Assembly: GCA_002049885.1 (NCBI GenBank)
Contig: MVCS01000142.1
Span: 1-5,697 of the forward strand
Direction: 5' to 3'
From: Planctomycetales bacterium 4484_123
GTDB taxonomy: Bacteria > Planctomycetota > Phycisphaerae > SM23-33
Length of the DNA stretch: 5,697 bases
The position numbers and the translations under genes were made by a program. Positions 1 through 5,697 of the stretch are shown one piece after another (position 1 is the first letter of the stretch; every line of letters starts with the position of its first letter). The notes below the pieces were generated by a model that searched no databases, was not told the origin of the DNA, and saw only the letters and a list, made by a program, of their open reading frames with translations.

Positions 1-151
1 GCCGCCGGTTCTTGAGCATCGACTCGCGGATGAAGCGCATGGCCGCCCAGTCGATGACCTTGAACCGCTGGCGATTCAACAGGTGGATGATGACGGGCAC
101 AGTGGCCGCCGCTGCCCCGCCCACGAACAACCATGGATGCATGAACGGCAT
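1..151 (-). CDS. BatA-type aerotolerance-regulator N-terminal-domain membrane protein (partial, 5' end only)
   Basis: Only the first 50 codons are visible; the gene runs off the left edge. The peptide starts MPFMHPWLFVGG, continues with an Ala-rich hydrophobic helix (about residues 7-25) and then IIHLLNRQRFKVIDWAAM (21-38), ending in a basic LKNRR. A membrane helix with a Pro, then IHLL, a basic patch, and W-AM-F followed by a basic stretch is the hallmark of the BatA/aerotolerance-regulator N-terminal domain. Such proteins are usually membrane-anchored, often with a vWA domain further on, and sit next to MoxR and DUF58 genes, as here. The ATG at 151 is chosen because a GAGG ribosome-binding motif lies 7 nt upstream; an internal ATG at codon 4 is a less likely alternative. 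Whether this member carries a vWA domain or belongs to the long planctomycete BatA/DUF4159-like forms cannot be seen. Confidence 0.85.
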   Translation of the reverse strand, partial: MPFMHPWLFVGGAAAATVPVIIHLLNRQRFKVIDWAAMRFIRESMLKNRR

Positions 152-158
152 GGCTATA

Positions 159-163
159 CCTCA
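159..163 (-). promoter_or_regulatory. Shine-Dalgarno motif of the BatA-like gene
   Basis: The minus strand reads TGAGG here, with 7 nt between it and the ATG at 151. It overlaps the edge of the 7-bp repeat array, so the last repeat unit appears to supply the ribosome-binding site. An in-frame TAG at 154-156 closes an open frame crossing the spacer, two bases before this start. Confidence 0.5.
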
Positions 164-230
164 GGCATCAGGCACCAGGAACGAGAGACCGGGCACCTGG
201 CATTCGGCATTTGGCATTCGATGCAGAACA
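161..230. repeat. Degenerate 7-bp tandem array, left arm of spacer between DUF58 and BatA-like genes
   Basis: Ten consecutive heptamers can be laid out in phase on the plus strand: tcaggca, tcaggca, ccaggaa, cgagaga, ccgggca, cctggca, ttcggca, tttggca, ttcgatg, cagaaca. Six of the ten end in GGCA. The units are too diverged for a recent satellite but keep a strict 7-bp phase. The array starts next to the ribosome-binding site of the BatA-like gene. Its 201-220 portion is an imperfect inverted match (16 of 20) to 307-326 in the other array of this spacer. Confidence 0.75.
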
Positions 231-301
231 CCGACCCGCGGCGTCCCCGGCGGCCGGCACGGCTCCACCCCGCGCCGGAGCGGTTGCCAAGCACGGCCGC
301 G

Positions 302-364
302 GATGACGAACGCCGAACGCCAAATGATTGCTTGTGCCTCATGCCTCGTGCCCTATGCCTGTCT
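302..364. repeat. Degenerate 7-bp tandem array, right arm of the same spacer, opposite orientation
   Basis: Nine heptamers in phase on the plus strand: gatgacg, aacgccg, aacgcca, aatgatt, gcttgtg, cctcatg, cctcgtg, ccctatg, cctgtct. Read on the minus strand they resemble the GGCA-type units at 161-230, so the two arrays face each other across a GC-rich core (231-301) with no recognisable content. The array ends one base before the DUF58 stop codon. Besides the 201-220/307-326 pairing, 163-179 matches the reverse complement of 344-360 at 14 of 17 positions. Confidence 0.7.
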
Positions 365-365
365 T

Positions 366-1280
366 TTACCTCTTCGACCCGGTCTTGCGCACGGCCGCGG
401 CCCGGGCGGCCAGGAAGGCCAGCAGGGCCGCGTCCAGGTGATCGATTCGCTCACCGATGCAGCGCCGCTTGACCTCCGAGCAGAACTGCCCCACTGCCTC
501 CAGGTAGCCTCGGCGCAGTGCCCGGGGCTCGACGACCAGTTCGCCGGCGGCCTCCAGGCCGCGGAACAGCGTGTTGCCCTGGAAGGGGAAGGTCAGCTCG
601 TCGGCGTCCATGATGTGCAGCACGATGACCTCGTGGTTGCGGTGCCGGAAGTGCCGCAGCCCACGCATGAGCCCATCGATGTCCACGAACAGGTCGGAAA
701 CCAGGCAGACCACCCCCCGCCGGGGGACCTTCTCGGCCAGGTTGTGGCAGACGTGCTCGATGGTGGTCTTCCGCACCAGTTCCGAGATGTCCAGGGCGTG
801 GACGAAGCTCTTGATCTGGTTGGGATTGGCCGAGGGCGGCAGGTACGAGCGCAGGTCCTCGTCGAAGGTGGCCAGCCCCACGGCGTCCTGCTGGCCCAAC
901 AGCAGATGGGCCAGGGCCGCCGCCGCACAGGCACCGTAATGGAACTTGCTCAGGCGGTCCGAGCGCCAGCCGCCCACCTCGCCGTATCGCATCGACTCGC
1001 TGACGTCCACCAGGAAGATGGCTCGCAGGTTGGTCTCTTCCTCGTACTGCTTGATGTAGAACCGGTCCGCCCGGCCCCAGACCTTCCAGTCGATGTGCTT
1101 GATGTCGTCGCCGGGGACGTACTCGCGGTGTTCGGCGAACTCCACCGAGAAGCCGCGGAACGGGCTGCGGTGCATGCCGGCAATGAAACCCTCCACCACC
1201 AACCTGGCCCGGAGGTCCAACCGGCGAATCTTGCTCAACACCTTCGGGTCGAGATATTTCTGAAGCTCAGTCTTGGTCAT
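366..1280 (-). CDS. DUF58 domain protein (vWA-like fold)
   Basis: A 304-residue protein, about the usual size for soluble DUF58 proteins. The N-terminal half carries the family signature: YLDPKVL (9-15), LDLRARLVVEGF (21-32), HRSPFRGFSVEFAEHREYVP (37-56, the family block), GDDIKHIDWKVWGR (57-70) and YIKQYEEETN (75-84). The C-terminal half looks like a von Willebrand factor A fold with a plausible metal-ion-dependent adhesion site: DVSES (92-96, DxSxS form), a Thr in GLATF (T138) and an Asp in VSDLF (D196). No membrane helix is evident, so it is probably cytoplasmic. DUF58 proteins are encoded next to MoxR ATPases and are thought to be partners or substrate adaptors; that role is inferred here. 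The ATG at 1280 is preferred over an in-frame upstream start at 1430 because conserved sequence begins just after it, while the extra 50 residues would be translated repeat array. It lacks a good Shine-Dalgarno motif at normal spacing, which fits translational coupling to an upstream frame. Confidence 0.95.
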   Translation of the reverse strand: MTKTELQKYLDPKVLSKIRRLDLRARLVVEGFIAGMHRSPFRGFSVEFAEHREYVPGDDIKHIDWKVWGRADRFYIKQYEEETNLRAIFLVDVSESMRYGEVGGWRSDRLSKFHYGACAAAALAHLLLGQQDAVGLATFDEDLRSYLPPSANPNQIKSFVHALDISELVRKTTIEHVCHNLAEKVPRRGVVCLVSDLFVDIDGLMRGLRHFRHRNHEVIVLHIMDADELTFPFQGNTLFRGLEAAGELVVEPRALRRGYLEAVGQFCSEVKRRCIGERIDHLDAALLAFLAARAAAVRKTGSKR

Positions 1281-1524
1281 GTGCCGCCCGTCGATTCCTG
1301 AACTCGTGAACCCGTTGACTCGTTGACTCGTGAACTCATGAACCCGTTGATTCGCAGACTCCTTGATTCGTGCACTCGACGCGCCCGTGGGCTCGTCGAT
1401 TCCCTCGGCCGGCCATTCGCCAATCGCCACTCACCCGCTATCTCATGGCCGCTCATGGCCCAGACGATGGATGCCCGATGCCTCATGCCCGGCGCCTGGT
1501 GTTTGGTGCCTGGTCGCTGGTGTG

Positions 1525-1528
<4 letters not shown>
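1277..1528 (-). CDS. Possible 83-residue repeat-encoded peptide bridging MoxR and DUF58 (doubtful)
   Basis: This frame starts at an ATG overlapping the MoxR stop as ATGA (1525-1528) and ends at a TGA overlapping the DUF58 start as ATGA (1277-1280), so it fills the spacer exactly. The product has no recognised domain. It is very basic and polar, with a 7-residue repeat near its start (HQRPGTK, HQAPGMR) and an 8-residue repeat near its end (SRVNESTG, SRVQESTG). These are the direct translation of the 7-bp and 8-bp DNA arrays, whose periods give 7- and 8-codon peptide periods. No strong ribosome-binding motif precedes it. It may be a coupling frame that lets ribosomes run from MoxR to DUF58, or a chance opening in repetitive DNA. 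I lean to an unconserved sequence, but the double overlap is worth recording. Confidence 0.22.
1291..1403. repeat. Degenerate 8-bp tandem array in the MoxR-DUF58 spacer
   Basis: Eleven octamers run in strict phase over 1291-1378 on the plus strand: tcgattcc, tgaactcg, tgaacccg, ttgactcg, ttgactcg, tgaactca, tgaacccg, ttgattcg, cagactcc, ttgattcg, tgcactcg. After a 9-bp interruption two more follow (tgggctcg, tcgattcc, 1388-1403). A higher-order repeat is visible: 1299-1318 and 1331-1350 match at 19 of 20 positions, 32 bp (four units) apart. The array begins 10 bp upstream of the DUF58 start. On the transcribed sense it is almost free of stop codons, whereas the plus strand carries TGA in every frame. 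Confidence 0.85.
1414..1525. repeat. Degenerate 7-bp tandem array in the MoxR-DUF58 spacer
   Basis: The clearest part is 1470-1525, eight heptamers on the plus strand: gatgccc, gatgcct, catgccc, ggcgcct, ggtgttt, ggtgcct, ggtcgct, ggtgtgt. The same phase can be carried back to 1414 through cattcgc, caatcgc, cactcac, although units at 1435-1469 are weak. A separate direct repeat ctcatggcc occurs at 1442-1450 and 1452-1460. The array reaches the first base of the MoxR stop codon. The 11-mer tgcctcatgcc at 1479-1489 is identical to 335-345 in the DUF58-BatA spacer, so the spacers share repeat vocabulary. Confidence 0.75.
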
Positions 1529-2721
<1,193 letters not shown>

Positions 2722-2727
2722 CCAGTT

Positions 2728-2734
2728 TCTCCCA
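2728..2734 (-). promoter_or_regulatory. Shine-Dalgarno motif of the MoxR gene
   Basis: The minus strand reads TGGGAGA, putting a GGGAG core 7 nt before the ATG at 2721. It fixes the start just ahead of the zinc ribbon and shows that MoxR can be initiated independently of the upstream gene, 178 bp away. Confidence 0.65.
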
Positions 2735-2778
2735 CGCAGCTAGCTGATTACTCGAAAACGCCCGGCCACTCACCCGTC

Positions 2779-2797
2779 CCCGGCCAACCGGGCCGGG
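2779..2797 (-). terminator. Short GC hairpin in the toroid-MoxR spacer (weak terminator or mRNA hairpin)
   Basis: A perfect 7-bp inverted repeat, cccggcc and ggccggg, encloses a 5-nt loop. On the transcribed strand another ggccggg copy lies about 20 nt downstream and is followed by CGTTTTC, so the left arm could pair with either copy; the second pairing would place a short T-run after the stem. The T-run is only four long and interrupted, so efficient intrinsic termination is doubtful. It may attenuate readthrough or protect a processed mRNA end. Confidence 0.25.
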
Positions 2798-2810
2798 AGA
2801 TGAACCGGGC

Positions 2811-2874
2811 CACGACCACGAATCACGCAAATCACCAAACCACACGAATGCAGGATGACGCATCCGAACGCATC
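2811..2874. repeat. Degenerate short-period repeat in the toroid-MoxR spacer
   Basis: The plus strand shows recurrent CACGAA/CAC-type words at 7-9 bp steps: ccacgaa, tcacgcaa, atcaccaa, accacacg, aatg. Next to it acgcatc occurs twice (2858-2864 and 2868-2874). The phase is looser than in the other two spacers and the words differ, but it is the same class of sequence. The rest of the 178-bp spacer holds the hairpin at 2779-2797 and the MoxR ribosome-binding site; I see no clear promoter. Confidence 0.5.
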
Positions 2875-2899
2875 GGCGCCACGGTCTGCCCGGGCGCCG

Positions 2900-4051
2900 C
2901 TATTTCTGGCATATCGGCAGGTATCCGTAGGGCAGTTGCAGGATGATGGCGGCGATGGCCGTGCCGTAGGTGGTCCCCACACTGTCGCCCATCCACGAGC
3001 CGTCCACCGCCTGTCGTTGGAGCAGGCGGTTTCGAATCTTGGGGTAGTAGTTCTTCCAATCCTCCCCGCCGCGCTGGTAGAGCCCCTGGGCCATGTAAAA
3101 GTGGGTATAGAAGTAGTGCCCGCTGAAGCGGCTGACGCTGACGTTGCGCCGGCAGTAGGCGACGAGCTTCTCCACCATGCGGGCCTCGGGGCTGTCCGGG
3201 CCGCCGCGCTGGCGGTCGTACACGCCGGCGGCGTAGAAGCAGGCGATGGCCGCGGCGGAGATGGCCGGGCGGGACGAGCCCCGGCTGCGGGAGGAATAGC
3301 AGATGCCCCCGTCGGCCTGCTGGCAGTAGCGCAGGTACTTCACCGCCCGCTCGATGGTGCTGCGGGGGACCTTGATGCCCACGTTCCGGCAGGCCCGGAG
3401 GGCCTGGAGCTGGGTGACCGTGACCGAACCCTCATCCGAGCGCCGATTTGGCGTGTAGATCCACCCGCCGGCATGATCGCGGGCCGGGCCCAGGTCCGAC
3501 TGCGCCTGGGCCGTCAGCCTCACCGCCCGGTGCAGCACCTTGCGGATCCGCTCGGAGAAATCCTTGTTCAGCTCGACACCGTAGCACTGGGCCAGGAACA
3601 GCATGCTGAAGCCGTGGCCGTACATGCTGCGGCTCTCGCCGGTGGGCCCGCAGATCAGCCCGTCCTTGCTCGACTCGGCCAGCCGGAGGATGAACAGCAT
3701 GGCCTTGCGGGCCTGCTTGGCATAGGGCCCGCTCTCGGGCGTGGAGCCGGAGGCCAGAAAGGCCATCCCCGCCAGGGAGGTCATCACCGCCGGGTAGCTG
3801 TAACCGCCGTAGCCGCCGGTGTTGAACCAGCTTCCGTCGGCCCGCTGGGTGCGGGCGAGGTACTCCAGGCCCTTCTCTATGGCCTTGACCGTCTCGGGGG
3901 TCATCATCTCCGGCAGCACCCGGCTGGGCGGGGCGGCATGGGCCACACGCCCGCCGGGCCCGCCAACCTCGCCGCCCGCCGGCAGCAGCAGGGCCAGCAC
4001 CGCCACGGCCCACAGGGGCCGGCGGGGCGGAATGTGCCTCTTCGTCTTCAT
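2900..4051 (-). CDS. Secreted alpha/alpha-toroid protein (prenyltransferase/squalene-oxidase repeat family)
   Basis: A 383-residue protein with a probable Sec signal peptide: a basic start (MKTKRHIPPRRP), a hydrophobic stretch at about 13-25, and AHA-A near 37-40 as the likely cleavage site. The mature part shows recurring QW-type repeats: QRADGSW (69-75) and QAVDGSW (347-353) match QxxxGxW exactly, while RDHAGGW (191-197) and QQADGGI (244-250) are variants. Other family-like segments are GHGFSMLFLAQCYG (145-158) and HYFYTHFYMAQGLYQ (312-326). These repeats build the alpha6-alpha6 toroid of terpene cyclases and protein prenyltransferases. No DxDD catalytic motif of squalene-hopene cyclase is present and the chain is roughly half cyclase length, so cyclase activity is unlikely; a binding or scaffold role is more plausible. 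Its ATG directly follows the propeller gene's stop, indicating an operon and coupled translation. Confidence 0.92.
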   Translation of the reverse strand: MKTKRHIPPRRPLWAVAVLALLLPAGGEVGGPGGRVAHAAPPSRVLPEMMTPETVKAIEKGLEYLARTQRADGSWFNTGGYGGYSYPAVMTSLAGMAFLASGSTPESGPYAKQARKAMLFILRLAESSKDGLICGPTGESRSMYGHGFSMLFLAQCYGVELNKDFSERIRKVLHRAVRLTAQAQSDLGPARDHAGGWIYTPNRRSDEGSVTVTQLQALRACRNVGIKVPRSTIERAVKYLRYCQQADGGICYSSRSRGSSRPAISAAAIACFYAAGVYDRQRGGPDSPEARMVEKLVAYCRRNVSVSRFSGHYFYTHFYMAQGLYQRGGEDWKNYYPKIRNRLLQRQAVDGSWMGDSVGTTYGTAIAAIILQLPYGYLPICQK

Positions 4052-5440
4052 TCACTCCCTTCCATATACCCAGATGCCCTTGTGGGTCTCGACGACCACA
4101 CGCCCGTCGCAGATGGCCGGGCTGGACAGCCACATGTGCCGGAAGTACCGCTGCTGGGCGGCCCGGCGGCCGCGGACCAGCCCGGTGCGCGAGACCACCA
4201 CCGTCTGGACCACCTTGCCGGTGACGGCGTCCAGGATGAACACCTTGGAATCGCGCATGTAGGACTGGGCCTTGACCAGCACGGTCACGTGGCTGCGGCA
4301 GACCTCCAGCGGCATGACGTACACGTAGGGCTGGAGCCCGCCCAGAGCGCCCAGAGTCAGGTCCGCCACCCACAGCAGCCGGCCGGTACGCACGTCGAAG
4401 GCCTGGAGGCAGGGATTGCGGATGTACGCCACCACCTGCCCCGGTATCGACAACCGCGGGCCCACCCCGGGCCGCCTGCCGGCCACCACGTACAGCCTCT
4501 GACCCATCAGCTCGGCCGAGACGGGATACACCACCTGCCCGCCCACCGCCCGCAGCTCGAAGGTGCGCACGATTCCACCGTTATGGGCCAAACTGCGCAG
4601 CTCCACCAACCGGCTGTTGACGCCCGGCGAGACCACCATGTGGGTGCCGGTGAGGTCCAGGAACGCCGCCTGGCCGCTGCGGGCCAGGTGCACGGTCCAG
4701 ATGGGCTGGTCCAGTCCCAACATGGGTTCAATCATGCGAATGGAGCCGCCGTCGTTGACCACCAGCAACCCGTCACGAGTCAGGCCGACTTGTCCCAGCT
4801 TCGACTCCATCCGGACCGACCCCACCAGCCGCCCCCCGGCGGTCAGGTCGTACACGCTGGCCTGCCGCCGCGACGAGGGGCCGTGTGCCGTCACCAGCAC
4901 CCCGCCGGCAATCAGCGGCGGCATCCACCAGGACATCTGCGAGCGGGCAAGCCTGTGGCGCCACAGCAGCCGGCCGGTGGCCGGGTCCAGGGCCGCCAGA
5001 CCGCCGGTGTTGTCCAGGATTATCAGGTGTGAGGCGTCCAGGGCCGCCGAGTTGAAACGGCTCAGCAGGGCATCGGCGGTGCCCTTGGCCCAGCACAGCT
5101 TGCCCGTGCGGACATCCACGCAGGCCAGCCCGCCGGGGCAGGCCAGGGTGAGCCGAGTCCCGCCCGCGGTGAGCCCCGCCGCCACGCGCTGGGCCCACCA
5201 CGTGCCGTGGGTCTGGAACCGGTTGACGTCAAGCCGCAGCGTCGTCTGCCAGCGCAGCGCCCTGGAGAAGGAAACCGCAGCCGGGTCGAACAGCAACAGC
5301 TTGTTGCCCTGCAGCAGGAAGATACAACCGCCGGCGCGGATGGGCCGGCCCCGGCGGTCGCGGAGAATCACGGCATCCTGGCCCCCGCCGAACAACTGCC
5401 GCAGTCTGGTGGTACACCATGGCCCGACCCAGTGAGGCAC
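4052..5440 (-). CDS. PQQ-type beta-propeller domain protein (C-terminal part of a frameshifted gene)
   Basis: The open frame runs 462 codons from a GTG at 5440. It contains recurring beta-propeller blades with the PQQ/quinoprotein-like pattern of a hydrophobic strand, D, TG and W: LACVDVRTGKLCWAKG (105-120), LAALDPATGRLLWRH (148-162), LQAFDVRTGRLLWVAD (345-360), VFILDAVTGKVV (400-411) and the closing GIWVYGRE (455-462), with less regular blades between. Such domains are often non-enzymatic scaffolds or substrate sensors outside the cytoplasm; no cofactor site can be assigned. The GTG is probably not the true start. The adjacent upstream frame (5382-5697) encodes a TPR-like region, and dropping one G from the run at 5382-5386 would fuse it to this propeller as RRGQDAVILRD. 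The first 20 residues given by the GTG frame are probably out-of-frame reading of TPR sequence. It ends by abutting the toroid gene. Confidence 0.85.
   Translation of the reverse strand: MPHWVGPWCTTRLRQLFGGGQDAVILRDRRGRPIRAGGCIFLLQGNKLLLFDPAAVSFSRALRWQTTLRLDVNRFQTHGTWWAQRVAAGLTAGGTRLTLACPGGLACVDVRTGKLCWAKGTADALLSRFNSAALDASHLIILDNTGGLAALDPATGRLLWRHRLARSQMSWWMPPLIAGGVLVTAHGPSSRRQASVYDLTAGGRLVGSVRMESKLGQVGLTRDGLLVVNDGGSIRMIEPMLGLDQPIWTVHLARSGQAAFLDLTGTHMVVSPGVNSRLVELRSLAHNGGIVRTFELRAVGGQVVYPVSAELMGQRLYVVAGRRPGVGPRLSIPGQVVAYIRNPCLQAFDVRTGRLLWVADLTLGALGGLQPYVYVMPLEVCRSHVTVLVKAQSYMRDSKVFILDAVTGKVVQTVVVSRTGLVRGRRAAQQRYFRHMWLSSPAICDGRVVVETHKGIWVYGRE
4055..4063 (-). promoter_or_regulatory. Shine-Dalgarno motif of the toroid-protein gene, inside the upstream gene
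   Basis: The minus strand reads GGAAGGGAG, immediately followed by the propeller TGA (4052-4054) and the toroid ATG (4049-4051). The motif encodes the last residues of the upstream protein, so a ribosome terminating there is already at the next start. Confidence 0.65.
5382..5386 (-). other. Probable 1-nt frameshift site in a G5 run
   Basis: The minus strand reads CGG CGG GGG CCA in the TPR frame. Removing one G gives CGG CGG GGC CAG GAT and enters the propeller frame. Upstream, the TPR frame is helical and alanine-rich; downstream it turns into a Pro/Arg-rich shadow that stops at 5229. The exact crossover could lie anywhere from about 5374 to 5400, but the homopolymer is the simplest site. 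Sequencing error, a strain-level indel, or (less likely) programmed slippage would all look like this. Confidence 0.6.
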
Positions 5441-5697
5441 AGGGCGATGCCGGGCTGTCGGGATACTCCAGGTTGACCCGGCTGAGACAGACAGAGGCCC
5501 GGGCCAGGTCCTCCCGCCGCCGCCGGGGGTCGGGCCCCCTCAACGCCCGGCGGTAGTAGCACTCACCCGCCCGCACCAGGGCCACAGGGGCGTGCACGCT
5601 GTGGCGGTAGGTATCGGCCACGCGAACCATGGCCTCCGGGTCGCCGGCGCGCACGGCGGCGGCGAGCCCGGCGGCGGCCTTGCGGTCGAAGGCCGAA
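5382..5697 (-). CDS. TPR-like helical region, upstream part of the propeller gene (partial, 5' end outside window)
   Basis: About 105 codons are open from the right edge to the proposed frameshift. The peptide is rich in Ala, Arg and Leu and looks like paired amphipathic helices: KAAAGLAAAVRAGDPEAM, then VADTYRHS, then VALVRAGECYYRRAL, then DLARASVCLSRVNLEYPDSP, then SLGRAMVYHQTAAVV. The YPDSP turn, a small-residue helix after it, and a preceding helix ending near Y are typical of TPR/outer-membrane-assembly-like helical repeats, which in planctomycetes are often fused in front of PQQ beta-propellers. In its own frame this reading continues to a TGA at 5229-5231, but the tail after 5382 has non-coding character. 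I therefore treat it as the N-terminal side of the gene that continues at 4052. The true start, any signal peptide and the number of repeats lie beyond the window. Confidence 0.7.

Noticed and set aside
154..342. 62-codon frame in the DUF58-BatA spacer
   Set aside because: The product is translated heptamer repeats plus a GC-rich core with no domain and no ribosome-binding site. Its stop position is mentioned only as context for possible coupling.
152..365. MITE or insertion sequence flanked by inverted repeats
   Set aside because: There is no target-site duplication, the arms are themselves short tandem arrays, and no transposase is present. The facing-array description fits better.
1281..1430. 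N-terminal extension of DUF58 to an upstream start at 1430
   Set aside because: The extra 50 residues are translation of the 8-bp repeat array and adjoining spacer, and conserved family sequence begins only after the ATG at 1280.
2900..4051. Squalene-hopene cyclase
   Set aside because: It is about half the usual length, has no DxDD motif and carries a secretion signal; only the QW-type repeats are shared.
2855..5032. Very long plus-strand open frame (about 725 codons), with similar long plus-strand frames at 12-1301 and 1363-2946
   Set aside because: They lie antisense to well-supported minus-strand genes. Their products are His/Gly/Ala/Pro-rich without domains, as expected for antisense frames in high-GC codon usage.
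5229..5381. C-terminal continuation of the TPR-like frame to its own stop
   Set aside because: The sequence becomes a Pro/Arg-rich shadow exactly where the propeller frame becomes convincing, so it is probably not translated in this frame.

Overview
The window is GC-rich and every convincing gene lies on the minus strand. In transcription order (right to left) the genes are: a TPR-like / PQQ-type beta-propeller protein that enters from the right edge and is split by an apparent frameshift near 5382-5386; a secreted alpha/alpha-toroid (prenyltransferase/squalene-oxidase-repeat) protein; a MoxR-family AAA+ ATPase with an N-terminal zinc ribbon; a DUF58 (vWA-like) protein; and the first 50 codons of a BatA-type aerotolerance-regulator N-terminal-domain protein that leaves at the left edge. 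The gene set, the zinc-ribbon-fused MoxR and the TPR+PQQ architecture suggest an uncultured planctomycete or a close PVC relative. This is inference from family knowledge; no marker gene is present.

Layout: 4052-5697 propeller gene (5' end outside the window, probable 1-nt frameshift); 2900-4051 toroid protein, abutting the propeller stop as TGA-ATG; 2722-2899 spacer with a short hairpin and a degenerate short repeat; 1525-2721 MoxR; 1281-1524 spacer made almost entirely of degenerate 7-bp and 8-bp tandem repeats; 366-1280 DUF58; 152-365 spacer with two 7-bp arrays in opposite orientation; 1-151 BatA-like start.

How the genes may work together: MoxR ATPases next to DUF58 and BatA-type vWA/membrane proteins form the widespread MoxR-vWA module, thought to act as a chaperone or assembly machine for envelope or metal-dependent proteins. 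Here two probably extracytoplasmic scaffold-type proteins precede it on the same strand. They could be clients or partners, but only co-orientation and tight spacing support that.

The least ordinary content is in the spacers. All three non-zero spacers carry diverged heptamer/octamer repeats that run right up to the flanking stops and starts. One spacer is also an 83-codon open frame joined by ATGA overlaps to the genes on both sides. No tRNA, rRNA, CRISPR, IS element or clear promoter was seen.
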